Of a DNA stretch of 64,000 nt, positions 9,181 to 18,060 are shown one piece after another. How positions within the stretch are numbered: position 1 is the first letter of the stretch; each line of letters starts with the position of its first letter. The DNA comes from Methanobrevibacter sp. (GTDB lineage: Archaea; Methanobacteriota; Methanobacteria; Methanobacteriales; Methanobacteriaceae), in the NCBI RefSeq assembly GCF_017427765.1, contig NZ_JAFRSC010000020.1:62001-126000 (forward strand), written 5' to 3'. The notes under the pieces were generated by a model. It did no database searches. It was not told where the DNA came from and worked only from the letters and a program-made list of their open reading frames with translations. The translations under genes and the position numbers were made by a program.

Positions 9181-10365
9181 TTAGTCATTCGCTAAATTAT
9201 CAAAGTATCCTTGTATAAATATTACGGGAGTTCCCTTATCTCCTGAACCGCTTGTCAAATCACATAGTGAACCAATCAAATCAGTCAACACACGAGGAGT
9301 GGTTCCTTCAGTTATCATCTGACCGGTCAAATCAGCATCCTTTTCACGGATTTCATTTTTGATTGCCTCTTTAAGCTCATCACCAGCTAAATCAGCAAAC
9401 TTATTGTCAGAAACATATTTCAGTTTGATTTCATTGGGATATCCGACCAGTCCGTCAGTATGTGCTGGTGAGACAACAGGATCTGCAAGTTCCCAGATTT
9501 TTCCGACAGGATCTTTAAACGCACCGTCACCGTAAACCATAACTTCAATCTGCTTTCCGGTCAAATCAATCAGTCTTTTTTGAACTTCACGCACAAGAAC
9601 ATCACCGGTTTTCGGGAAGAGTTTCAGCCTTTCCTCGGTTGCTTTGTTTGAACCTAAAAGCCCAAAATCAGGGTTGAATCCTGAATCTCCAACAGGTTCA
9701 GTCAAGATTTGATGCAGGCCGTAAACATTTGCCCCCATGCTTTTAAGCAGTTTTGTGGTCTTTTCTCTTGTGTGAATGTCACATGTCAAAACGTCTTTGT
9801 TATAGTCAAGAATTGTCTTTACGTCGTTTGAAAAGACAAATTCAACTTCACAGTCTTCACTTTCAATCAGCTCACGGTAAAAGTCAATCATGTTGATTCC
9901 CGTGAATGGATGTTTCCATGAGCCGAAGGTTTCATAGTATTCCTCTTCTGTGATGATGCTTCCAAGATTATATTCACTTGCATCTAAAATATCCTCATCG
10001 AGAATTCCGTTTCCCACTTCATCAGACGGAAATGAAGTTAACAAAGTAATCTTATCCATTGCCCTTGCAATACCTTTAAGAATTATGGAAAATCTGTTTC
10101 TGCTTAAAATCGGATTTGTCACACCGATGTTTTTGGATGGGAATTTATTCAACACGTCTTCGGCAACATCATCCACGGTTACATAGTTTCCCTCTGAAAT
10201 TCCAACGACCGCTTCTGTGATTGCGACAATGTCCCTGTCTTTGAATTCAAAATTTTCTGCTTTTTTTGCAGCCATCAGTGAATCAACAACAATAGTGGCC
10301 ATATCATCGTTTTCCTTAATAATTGGTGTTCTTATACCTCGCACAACAGTACCGACACATCTCAT
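9181..10365 (-). CDS. Coenzyme F420-0:L-glutamate ligase-like protein (COG1478)
   Basis: A 394-residue cytoplasmic protein with an F420_ligase-type domain (CofE fold). The start VGTVVRGIRTPII, then DRDIVAITEAVVGISEGN near residue 43 and SRNRFSIILKGIARA near 88, follow the CofE pattern. True CofE, which adds glutamates to F420 in methanogens, is about 250 residues; this protein is about 140 residues longer, so it is more likely a paralogue of unknown substrate than CofE itself. It starts 11 bases after metK, with the ribosome binding site overlapping the metK stop codon (TAGGAG), so it is cotranscribed with metK. This pairing suggests a job linked to S-adenosylmethionine or methionine metabolism, but that is inference. 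Confidence 0.75.
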   Translation of the reverse strand: MRCVGTVVRGIRTPIIKENDDMATIVVDSLMAAKKAENFEFKDRDIVAITEAVVGISEGNYVTVDDVAEDVLNKFPSKNIGVTNPILSRNRFSIILKGIARAMDKITLLTSFPSDEVGNGILDEDILDASEYNLGSIITEEEYYETFGSWKHPFTGINMIDFYRELIESEDCEVEFVFSNDVKTILDYNKDVLTCDIHTREKTTKLLKSMGANVYGLHQILTEPVGDSGFNPDFGLLGSNKATEERLKLFPKTGDVLVREVQKRLIDLTGKQIEVMVYGDGAFKDPVGKIWELADPVVSPAHTDGLVGYPNEIKLKYVSDNKFADLAGDELKEAIKNEIREKDADLTGQMITEGTTPRVLTDLIGSLCDLTSGSGDKGTPVIFIQGYFDNLAND

Positions 10366-10376
10366 TTAAATTACTC

Positions 10377-11546
10377 CTAATCAACAATATATTTTTTCAA
10401 ATCCTCAGCCTTATCTGTTTTCTCCCATGGAAGACCATCGATACCGAAGTGGCCGTATTTTGCAGTCTGCTTATAAATAGGATGTCTTAAATCAAGGGTT
10501 TCAATGATTCCGTCAGGAGTCAGCTTGAAGTTGTCACGCACAATCTTATCCATGCTTTCGGAAGTTTCAACTCCAGTTCCGAAAGTGGTTACCATAACAG
10601 ATGTAGGTTCGGCAACACCTATTGCATATGACAGCTGGATTTCACATTTCTCGGCAAGTCCTGAAGCGACAATGTTTTTTGCAATGTATCTTGCCATGTA
10701 GCATGCGCTTCTGTCCACTTTTGTGCAGTCTTTACCTGAAAACGCTCCACCACCGTGTCTTGCATAACCTCCATAAGTGTCTACGATGATTTTACGACCT
10801 GTCAGACCGGCATCTCCGTGAGGACCTCCAATTTCGAATTTACCGGTCGGATTGATGTGCTCTTTGGTGTTTTCTGTCATCAGCTCCTGAGGGATGACTG
10901 CCTTAAAGAGTTTTTCACGAATGTCTGCTTTTAACTGTTCCTGATTTTCAGACACTGTTTCGTCATGCTGGGTTGACAGTACAACCGCATCTAAAGAGAT
11001 GACATTTTTGTCTTTGTCATAGTTGACTGATACCTGTGCCTTGCCGTCAGGGCGGAGGTATGGAATTTCACCGGTTTCTCTTAACTCGGTTAGTTTGTTT
11101 GTAAGTTTACGTGCCAAATCAATCGGGAACGGCATTAATGATTCTGTTTCGTTGGTTGCATAACCAAACATCATTCCCTGATCGCCCGCTCCAGTTTCAC
11201 CCTCTCTTGCAACGCCCTGATTGATGTCCTGGGACTGGGCATGAAGTTTGGAGATGACCTCACAGTTATGACCGTCAAATTTCAAATCAGGATTGTCATA
11301 TCCGATTTCAATGATGGTATCCCTTATGATTTTTTCAATGTCTTCTCTTGTAATGTCTGCATCTGATGTAACTTCACCAAATACCATACAGAAGTCTGTT
11401 GTAACGCAGGTTTCACAGGCCACATGTGAATTAGGGTCCTGACTCATGTATGCATCCAAGATTGCATCTGAGATGATATCCGCCACTTTGTCCGGATGGC
11501 CCTGTGTTACTGATTCTGATGTAAATGTTCTGTATACTTCATTCAT
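10377..11546 (-). CDS. metK: S-adenosylmethionine synthetase, bacterial type
   Basis: MetK makes S-adenosylmethionine from methionine and ATP. The 389-residue protein has the bacterial-family hallmarks: [12 protein letters not shown] at residues 9-20, the ATP-binding [12 protein letters not shown] near 121, and GGGAFSGKD near 256. These are features of the bacterial MAT family rather than the divergent archaeal MAT usual in methanogens, so lateral transfer from bacteria is likely. AGGTGA lies just before the ATG. It is the first gene of a two-gene operon with the COG1478 gene and lies next to ahcY, which removes the product of SAM-dependent methylation. Confidence 0.95.
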   Translation of the reverse strand: MNEVYRTFTSESVTQGHPDKVADIISDAILDAYMSQDPNSHVACETCVTTDFCMVFGEVTSDADITREDIEKIIRDTIIEIGYDNPDLKFDGHNCEVISKLHAQSQDINQGVAREGETGAGDQGMMFGYATNETESLMPFPIDLARKLTNKLTELRETGEIPYLRPDGKAQVSVNYDKDKNVISLDAVVLSTQHDETVSENQEQLKADIREKLFKAVIPQELMTENTKEHINPTGKFEIGGPHGDAGLTGRKIIVDTYGGYARHGGGAFSGKDCTKVDRSACYMARYIAKNIVASGLAEKCEIQLSYAIGVAEPTSVMVTTFGTGVETSESMDKIVRDNFKLTPDGIIETLDLRHPIYKQTAKYGHFGIDGLPWEKTDKAEDLKKYIVD

Positions 11547-11597
11547 TTTTATTCACCTATTAATCTGTAAATACCTCATGATTTATGATTAAGCATT

Positions 11598-11611
11598 CAT
11601 AATATATGATT
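11598..11611 (-). promoter_or_regulatory. metK promoter (TATA box)
   Basis: The minus strand reads AATCATATATTATG here, a good archaeal TATA box. Transcription would begin near 11575, leaving a leader of about 30 bases with the AGGTGA ribosome binding site. Confidence 0.5.
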
Positions 11612-11750
11612 GATAATTTAAGTAGTTGTTATGTTAAACATGAATATAAATTAACAACAATTTAATTTGTTTTAAGGACAAGATAAGAATAATGTTAACT
11701 AAGTTATACATGTAGATAAACTACTTAAAAAAAATAAAATTTGAAGGAAA

Positions 11751-13001
11751 TTATGTTCCTTCCTGCCAGTTTGCCATATATGCCTTTTGTTTGTCTGTCA
11801 GTGAATCGATTTCAATTCCCATAGCATCGAGTTTCATGCTTGCAACGGTGTAGTCGATTTCATCAGGTGCTTTGGTAACTCCAATTGGGAGGTCATTTTC
11901 TAAAATGTGTTTTGCTGAAAGTGCCTGTACTGCAAAGCTCATGTCCATGATTTCAGCAGGGTGTCCCTGACCTCTTGCAGCTGAAAGGTTTACTAAACGA
12001 CCGTCGGCTAAAAGGTAAATTTTTCTTCCGTCTTTTGTGGTGAACTCTTCAATGCTTTCACGAACTTCTTTGACTTCAGTTGAGATTGCTTCTAAATCTG
12101 GTCTGTTGATTTCCACATTGAAGTGACCTGAATTTGCAAGCATACATCCGTCCTTCATATATTTGAAGTCATCACCGCAGATGATGTCTGCATTACCTGT
12201 TACTGTGATTATTAAATCAGCCTGTTTTACTGCTTCTCTGATAGTCATTACACGGTATCCGTCCATTCTTGCTTCTAGTGCTCTGATTGGATCAACTTCA
12301 GTTACAATTACATCTGCTCCGAGACCTGCTGCTCTGAGTGCAAGACCTCTTCCGCACCAGCCGTATCCTGAAATGACGACAGTTTTACCTGCAATAACCA
12401 TATTGGTTGTTCCCATGATTGCATCGAAACTGGATTGTCCTGTTCCGTATCTGTTGTCGAAAAGGTATTTTGTGTATGCGTCGTTAACAGCAATTACAGG
12501 GAATTTAAGAGCTTTGTCTTCGTGCATTGCCTGGAGTCTGTGAACACCAGTTGTGGTTTCTTCACATGCCCCTTTGATATGTTTGAGAAGTTCTGTTCTT
12601 TCGTTGTGAAGAACCATAATCATATCTGCTCCGTCATCGATTATGATATCCGGTTTATGGTCTAAAACCATATTGATGGTTTGATAGTATTCCTCATCAT
12701 CCTGTTCTCTCCAGCCGTAGACGTTTAATCCTAAATCGGCTGCTCCGGCAACTGCATCGTCATGAGTTGAAAGCGGGTTGCATCCAGTCATTGCGACTTC
12801 AGCTCCGCCGGCCATCAGTGTTAAACCTAGGTTTATTGTTTTAGGTTCAAGGTGAAGGCAGGAGCCTATTGTAATTCCTTTGAACGGTTGAGTTTCTTCA
12901 TATTCCTTTTTAATGGATTCCAAAACAGGCATGTGTTTTTGAACCCATTCAATTTTCCTTACACCTTCCGGTGCTAGTGACATGTCTTTAACTTTACTCA
13001 T
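11751..13001 (-). CDS. ahcY: Adenosylhomocysteinase
   Basis: This enzyme splits S-adenosylhomocysteine into adenosine and homocysteine (reversible), using bound NAD, and so relieves inhibition of methyltransferases. The 416-residue protein begins MSKVKDMSLAPEG and has the family substrate and cofactor residues, including the NAD-binding loop GYGWCGRG near residue 206 (GYGDVGKG in many homologues) and the lid region HPAEIMDMSFA. A start 17 codons further upstream (13052) is open but would lie at or above the predicted transcript start; the ATG at 13001 has AGGA upstream and matches family length, so I prefer it. Many archaea use a related enzyme acting on S-inosylhomocysteine, so substrate preference is not certain. 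Confidence 0.94.
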   Translation of the reverse strand: MSKVKDMSLAPEGVRKIEWVQKHMPVLESIKKEYEETQPFKGITIGSCLHLEPKTINLGLTLMAGGAEVAMTGCNPLSTHDDAVAGAADLGLNVYGWREQDDEEYYQTINMVLDHKPDIIIDDGADMIMVLHNERTELLKHIKGACEETTTGVHRLQAMHEDKALKFPVIAVNDAYTKYLFDNRYGTGQSSFDAIMGTTNMVIAGKTVVISGYGWCGRGLALRAAGLGADVIVTEVDPIRALEARMDGYRVMTIREAVKQADLIITVTGNADIICGDDFKYMKDGCMLANSGHFNVEINRPDLEAISTEVKEVRESIEEFTTKDGRKIYLLADGRLVNLSAARGQGHPAEIMDMSFAVQALSAKHILENDLPIGVTKAPDEIDYTVASMKLDAMGIEIDSLTDKQKAYMANWQEGT

Positions 13002-13051
13002 AAAAATCAAATCCTGAAAATAAGTTTGATAGTTTAGAAATTTAAATCTCA

Positions 13052-13068
13052 ATTAAGTATATCTAGGT
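13052..13068 (-). promoter_or_regulatory. ahcY promoter (TATA box)
   Basis: The minus strand reads CCTAGATATACTTAATT. The predicted transcript start near 13035 lies downstream of the alternative start codon at 13052 and supports translation from 13001. Confidence 0.45.
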
Positions 13069-13195
13069 TATGCATATTAAATGTTAAGCAATATTGCTTA
13101 ACACAATTTGTTGTGGAAAAATTAATCTAAAACAGATTATTTAAATGAGAAAAATATTTGTGGATTTTAATATTTAACCATCCACAAATTCATGA

Positions 13196-14038
13196 TTATT
13201 CTATAAATGTTTTCATATATTCAATCAGTTCATCTTTTGTGGAATCCTCAAGACCGAATTCAATGGATGCCTTAAGCCAGTCAAAACGGGTTGCGACATT
13301 ATAGGTTTTGCCTTCAAAAAGAACACCGTAGACTTCATCCAATTTTGAAAGTGCATCTGTAAGCTGGACTTCACCGTCAACACCAGGTTCTGTTTGTCTG
13401 ATTTTATCAAAGATATCTGATGTTAAAATGTATCTTCCCACCATTGCAAGGTTTGAAGGAGCTTCACTGATTTTTGGCTTTTCAACCAGACGGCTGATTT
13501 TATATATATTGGATTCACTTTGGTTTGCCTCGACAATACCGTACTTGTTGAGCTTATCGTTTGAAATTGTTTTTAAAGAAATTGTGGGTTTTTCATATCT
13601 GTTGAAAATGTCGATTAACTGTTTGGTGCATGGTATTTTTGATTTTGTGATTGTGTCTCCCAAAAGAACTGCAAAAGGTTCATCTCCGATGTGTCTTTCT
13701 GCACATAGAATAGCATCCCCTAATCCATTTTGCTCTCTTTGTCTGACATAGCAGACATCCACAAGGTCTGTAATTTTTCTGACTTCCTTTAGAACTCTGT
13801 CCTTACCTGCATTTTGAAGAGTATATTCAAGTTCATAAGACTTGTCAAAATGATTTTCGATTGAATGCTTGTTTCTGCCCGTGATGATTAAAACATCATC
13901 AATGCCCGAAGCCACAGCTTCTTCTATTGTATATTGGATGATTGGCTTGTCATAAACAGGCAACATCTCTTTAGGTTGTGATTTGGTTGCAGTAAGAAAC
14001 CTTGTTCCGAAACCTGCAGCCGGAATTACCGCTTTCAT
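13196..14038 (-). CDS. galU: UTP-glucose-1-phosphate uridylyltransferase
   Basis: GalU makes UDP-glucose from UTP and glucose 1-phosphate, the donor or precursor for many surface sugars. The 280-residue protein has the nucleotidyltransferase signature at its start (PAAGFGTRFLTATKSQPKEM, residues 6-25), the lysine and ligand region DKPIIQY, the GDTI motif near residue 130, and VEKPK near 187. Length is normal for the bacterial-type GalU found in methanogens. It has its own promoter with a TATA box at 14061-14070, so the transcript would be nearly leaderless. Its product can feed the epimerase at 39452 and the glycosyltransferase island. Two fragments of a second copy lie at 2056-2335 and 17705-17859. 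Confidence 0.95.
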   Translation of the reverse strand: MKAVIPAAGFGTRFLTATKSQPKEMLPVYDKPIIQYTIEEAVASGIDDVLIITGRNKHSIENHFDKSYELEYTLQNAGKDRVLKEVRKITDLVDVCYVRQREQNGLGDAILCAERHIGDEPFAVLLGDTITKSKIPCTKQLIDIFNRYEKPTISLKTISNDKLNKYGIVEANQSESNIYKISRLVEKPKISEAPSNLAMVGRYILTSDIFDKIRQTEPGVDGEVQLTDALSKLDEVYGVLFEGKTYNVATRFDWLKASIEFGLEDSTKDELIEYMKTFIE

Positions 14039-14060
14039 AATTATAGTTAGGCATTAACGG

Positions 14061-14070
14061 AATATATAAT
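14061..14070 (-). promoter_or_regulatory. galU promoter (TATA box)
   Basis: The minus strand reads ATTATATATT. Counting about 26 bases downstream places the transcript start within a few bases of the galU ATG at 14038, and no ribosome binding site is present there, so a leaderless mRNA is likely. Confidence 0.5.
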
Positions 14071-14179
14071 GTATGTTTAACAGCACCTCACCAGATTACA
14101 GATGTTAGCAAAATTTGCAATAACAATAGAAAACACACGTTCAAGTAATCCACTTGAAAAAATAAAAGAAAAAAAGATT

Positions 14180-15298
14180 TTATCTTTTAACTCTTGTGAT
14201 AAGAACAAATACGACCAGTATCAATAATCCTAAAGGATTTCCGGTATTACTTTTACCATCAGTGCCGATTTTATTTTGACAAATGTCATCTGACGGATTG
14301 TCCAAATAATTGTTTTGGGCAATATCATCTGACTGACTATCCGAAGAATTGTTTCGGGTTGTATCATCTGATTGGTCCCCATTGTGAGGATAATACGGAT
14401 CGCATATATCATCACAACCGAATTTTGCATGGTTGTTTTCAAAAGTGCAATTGTGAAGTTCACTGCCACTTTCCTGATAAACCGCTCCCCCGTGGTCTGC
14501 AGAATTATCGCTTAAAACGGAATCATAAAGTTTACTGGCAATCTGATAGATTGCACCGCCGGTAGCTGCATTATTGTCTTGAAAAACACAACTGGCCAGG
14601 ATACTGTCACTCTGATAGACTGCACCGCCAGACTTTCCGGCTGAATTATTCCTGAAAACGGAATCTGACACGCTGCTGTCCAGCTGGAATATTGCGCCGC
14701 CTGCTTCATCTGCATGATTGTCCGTGAAAGTGGATGAGTAAGTCGAACCGCCATCACTATAAACGGCACCACCTTCGCCTGCTGAATTATTTACAAAATC
14801 AGAATCATAAATATAGGATTCATCCAGATAAACGGCACCTCCACGGCCTGCATGGTTGTTTTCAAATGTGCAATTGTTTATTTCACTATCCGGAGCTAAA
14901 CGAACAGCACCACCATCACCGTCGGTTTTACCGTTGATAAATACAATGTTTTTTAAAACAACGCCTGATGCGGACACATCAAATATTCTGGAGTTTGAAT
15001 TTGCATCAATAATATGATTGTTTCCGTTGATTGTTATCGGCTTGTTTATAACAATTCCATCTGGAAAATCATCATTTGCACAAAAATAATCCTGACTTAG
15101 GGTTATGTTTGAATTTTCAGGCAAATTCTCAATTAATGCATTGAGATCAGCAAATGACCCCTGATTTGCGTTTGAATTGATATTGTCAGAACCGTTAACG
15201 TCGTAGGCAACAGAAACACCAAGAGTTAAAAAGAATATAATTGAACCTAAAATCAACAATTTCAAAATATTCATGTTAAATATTCTATACATCATCAT
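14180..15298 (-). CDS. Secreted adhesin-like protein with beta-helix repeats and C-terminal membrane anchor
   Basis: A 372-residue surface protein. An N-terminal hydrophobic segment (about residues 12-31) ending SVAYD is a likely signal peptide. From about residue 85 it consists of right-handed parallel beta-helix rungs of about 20 residues built on 'NNSAGxGGAVYxxxS' and ending 'DSxFxDN'. A spacer rich in Asp, Asn and Ser (about residues 305-345) leads to TGNPLGLLILVVFVLI and a basic tail, which is a membrane anchor and possibly a sorting signal. Such adhesin-like proteins are abundant in gut Methanobrevibacter and are thought to contact other cells or host material. The start could be any of the clustered Met codons (residues 1-3 or 9). 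Confidence 0.87.
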   Translation of the reverse strand: MMMYRIFNMNILKLLILGSIIFFLTLGVSVAYDVNGSDNINSNANQGSFADLNALIENLPENSNITLSQDYFCANDDFPDGIVINKPITINGNNHIIDANSNSRIFDVSASGVVLKNIVFINGKTDGDGGAVRLAPDSEINNCTFENNHAGRGGAVYLDESYIYDSDFVNNSAGEGGAVYSDGGSTYSSTFTDNHADEAGGAIFQLDSSVSDSVFRNNSAGKSGGAVYQSDSILASCVFQDNNAATGGAIYQIASKLYDSVLSDNSADHGGAVYQESGSELHNCTFENNHAKFGCDDICDPYYPHNGDQSDDTTRNNSSDSQSDDIAQNNYLDNPSDDICQNKIGTDGKSNTGNPLGLLILVVFVLITRVKR

Positions 15299-15380
15299 AT
15301 TTATAGTCGGACCTGACTGATATTGTCTCTCACTAAAAGATTAAATTCGAAAAAAAGAAGATAAAATAAGGAACGAATCC

Positions 15381-17591
15381 TTATTTTTTAATTTTTGCAG
15401 TCTTTTTAACAGTATCCTTAAGGTATGTTGCCTGATAGGTTACCTTTTTTCCAACCTTAAGTTTTTTAAGGACATTTGATTTAACTGTTACCTTTGCAAC
15501 ACCCTTGGAGTTGGTTTTTGCCTTGTATGTTTTGCCGTTGAACTTGAAGGTCACCCACTTGTTTTTGAGATACTTATTGTTGACTTTCCCAAGATTTGCG
15601 CTCAGCACAAGCTTTTTGGCGGATCTTTTGACAGTCACTGACTGAAGGCTTACGATATGGTTTACGGTCAGTGTTTTTGTAACTGACTTTCCAAGTGAGG
15701 TTATGGTCATCTTGTATGTTCCGGGAGCATTGTCAACCTTGAACTTGGCAACGCCCTTGGAGGTATACAGGGTTTTGAATGTTTTGCCGTTGATTTTAAT
15801 GACCACCTTAGCGCCGTCAGCAGGCTTTCCGTCAGCTCCTTTGACATTTATTGTGTAGTATGAACCTGCAGAGTAGGTCACCTTGGCATTTGAAGCTGTG
15901 ACTTTCGCCTCACCGATGATAAGTGTTGATGTCTTTTCAACATCCCAGTTCTGTGATGTGATTTTGATTTCATATGTTCCGGCAGCCAAATCCTTTAAAC
16001 TGAATTTAAGATAACCGTTTTCAGAATCTTTTAAAAGAGAGTAAACTGCTTTACTTTCTTTTAAAACGTCAACAAAAAAGCTGACCGGCATGTCCTTATT
16101 GTAGCTGACTTTTGCAGGAATCTTTATTTCAATGGTTTTTGCAGGAGCGAAAGTGAATGTTTTAGGCATGTCAATTTCAATGCCCTCGCCAACAATGGCG
16201 AATGAATCATCCAGCAATGCCTTTGAATAATATCCAAAGTTTTGCCCGTTGAGTTTAAGATTTGAATTTTCAAGCTCAACTGCAACGTTGGAGTTTTCTG
16301 TAAAATTGGATGATTCAACTGAAAGATTTGAGTTCATGCAATGGATTGCACCGGCGGTTGGAGCTGAATTGTTTGTAAAACTGCACTGAATTACGGATGC
16401 ATTGCTGTTTTGAAGTAGAACAATGCTGCAGTGTGCGTAATAACTGCTGATTCCGGTTACCTGATTGTCTGTGAAAGTGTTGTTGAACATGCTACATTCG
16501 GCAGCCGTGATGCGTATAAGATCATGATATCTGATGGAATTGTTTGAAAAATCATTACCTGATATTTCAATTGTTTCTGCTGAAAGTTTGATGAAATCGG
16601 CATATTCGACATCACCATTGGCAAAAGTGTTGTTTTCAATCACAACTGAGCTGGCTGAGGCGCTTAAAACCAGACCGTCCGGGTTTATGAAATCAGAATT
16701 CAATATTGTGCATGAATCATTATTTGAGCCATAGGTCTCCAGAGTTGACCTGTCGTTGAATTTAGAATTATTTACGCTGATTGAACGGCCGTATTTTGAA
16801 CGTGCGCCGTTGAACTCACATCCCCAGATTACCAGATTGTTTTCGGCCTCGATATCACAGGTTCCGAAATAACTGTATGAGGACACAGTTGTATTGTCCA
16901 GGATTATGTTTCCTTTGGCATGTATTGTGGTGGCACCGGCATTGTCCTGGCCACCATAATATTCCATTTCTCTCCAGACTTCAGTGCTGAGTGCTCTGTT
17001 TGCCGACAGTTTGGAGTTCAATACTGTAAGATTGTCCCCGCAGTAGATTGCACCGCCACGGGCAATAGAATATATTCCTTCATACACCTGCAGATTATAG
17101 ATTTCCTCTGAGGACAGTCCGTTGTCATCATTAAAATCCACCACATTGTCTTTGAATGTGCAGCCGTCAACTGTTAATGATTCTGTGGAATAGATTGCAC
17201 CTCCGCAACTGATAGTGTTTTTGGCGTTGGTAAAAATCAGGTTTTTCAGTGTGACAGTGCCTGCAGTGATGTTAAGTATTCTTGATGTGGAATTGGCGTC
17301 GAGTATTGTAGCGTTTCCACTTCCTTCAATAGTGATGCTTTTGTTGATTAGAATTTCCTTACCTGAACCGACATAGGTTCCGTTCAGGATTACTGTTGCA
17401 TTTTCTTTCGCATTGTTTATTTCGTTTTGAACGTCTTCAAACGAATGCGAACTTTCCTTGACGCTGATGCTTGCGTCATCGACCGATAACGTGTTTTGTG
17501 TTAGATTTTCATTGGCTGATACTGCGGTTAGTGTTAGAACCGCCGACAACAGCAATAGCATCAGAACTATTTTTCTTGTTTTTGTGTACAT
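15381..17591 (-). CDS. Secreted adhesin-like protein with beta-helix and C-terminal Ig-like domains
   Basis: This 736-residue protein has a clear signal peptide (residues 1-27, ending TAVSANEN). Residues about 50-450 form a pectate-lyase-like beta-helix with irregular rungs ('NNTFxDN', 'GGAIYSTES'). The last 280 residues form at least two immunoglobulin-like domains with the repeating pattern 'KVVIKINGKTFKTLYTSKGVAKFKV' type strands (also seen as 'WVTFKFNGKTYKAKTNSKGVAKV'), as in invasin-type repeats. It ends KKTAKIKK without a membrane anchor, so attachment must be non-covalent or through the Ig-like domains, unlike its neighbour at 14180. Ligand unknown. Confidence 0.88.
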   Translation of the reverse strand: MYTKTRKIVLMLLLLSAVLTLTAVSANENLTQNTLSVDDASISVKESSHSFEDVQNEINNAKENATVILNGTYVGSGKEILINKSITIEGSGNATILDANSTSRILNITAGTVTLKNLIFTNAKNTISCGGAIYSTESLTVDGCTFKDNVVDFNDDNGLSSEEIYNLQVYEGIYSIARGGAIYCGDNLTVLNSKLSANRALSTEVWREMEYYGGQDNAGATTIHAKGNIILDNTTVSSYSYFGTCDIEAENNLVIWGCEFNGARSKYGRSISVNNSKFNDRSTLETYGSNNDSCTILNSDFINPDGLVLSASASSVVIENNTFANGDVEYADFIKLSAETIEISGNDFSNNSIRYHDLIRITAAECSMFNNTFTDNQVTGISSYYAHCSIVLLQNSNASVIQCSFTNNSAPTAGAIHCMNSNLSVESSNFTENSNVAVELENSNLKLNGQNFGYYSKALLDDSFAIVGEGIEIDMPKTFTFAPAKTIEIKIPAKVSYNKDMPVSFFVDVLKESKAVYSLLKDSENGYLKFSLKDLAAGTYEIKITSQNWDVEKTSTLIIGEAKVTASNAKVTYSAGSYYTINVKGADGKPADGAKVVIKINGKTFKTLYTSKGVAKFKVDNAPGTYKMTITSLGKSVTKTLTVNHIVSLQSVTVKRSAKKLVLSANLGKVNNKYLKNKWVTFKFNGKTYKAKTNSKGVAKVTVKSNVLKKLKVGKKVTYQATYLKDTVKKTAKIKK

Positions 17592-17704
17592 GATAATAGT
17601 TTATTGGATACCATTTATTAAATATTGTTATTGATTTATAATAATAGATTCAAAACCCTGTTTTAAATCATCTCATACAGCATACACAACAAACTGATGA
17701 ATCT

Positions 17705-17859
17705 CATGATTAAAACATCAGCGATTCCTGAAGCAGCCACTTTTCTATTGTGTATTGGATGATTGGTTTGTAATAAAAAAGCAACATCAATTTCAGACTG
17801 GATTTTGCTCCAGGTGCAAATCTTGTTCCAAAACCTGCTATGGACATAACTGCTTTGAT
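17705..17859 (-). pseudogene. Decayed galU fragment, N-terminal part
   Basis: The minus strand aligns with the first roughly 50 codons of the intact galU at 13196-14038: ATTAAAACATCA and TATTGGATGATTGG (plus strand) occur in both. The start codon has become ATC (17857-17859) and there are small deletions, so it cannot be expressed as GalU. It complements the C-terminal fragment at 2056-2335 in the same orientation; about 400 bp of the middle of the gene are found in neither fragment. No other gene is visible in 17592-18060. Confidence 0.85.
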
Positions 17860-17990
17860 GATTAAAACTTACTAAATACCTATATAAGATTTATACATGT
17901 AAAATTTTGGATATCCGAGAAACCAGTGCGAATTTTTTATTTAATATACAATTGTCTCAAATCTAAATGATTTTAGAAAAGTTTAAAACA

Positions 17991-18000
17991 ATTTATAAAC
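17991..18000 (+). promoter_or_regulatory. Promoter of the glycan island's first gene
   Basis: ATTTATAAAC, preceded by an A-rich element (AAAACA), is a good archaeal TATA box. The transcript would start near 18022, about 40 bases before the ATG at 18061. Confidence 0.45.
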
Positions 18001-18060
18001 ATACTTAAAAACTGAAAAGGACATATTACCATAGCAATCAATACATAATAAGTGACAATC

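Noticed and set aside
12163..12665. Plus- and minus-strand frames of 60-126 residues over ahcY
   Set aside because: Shadows of a highly conserved gene; no start signals or family motifs.
13002..13052. Extended ahcY start 17 codons upstream
   Set aside because: The extra residues do not fit the family start and would lie at or above the predicted transcript start; the ATG at 13001 has a ribosome binding site.
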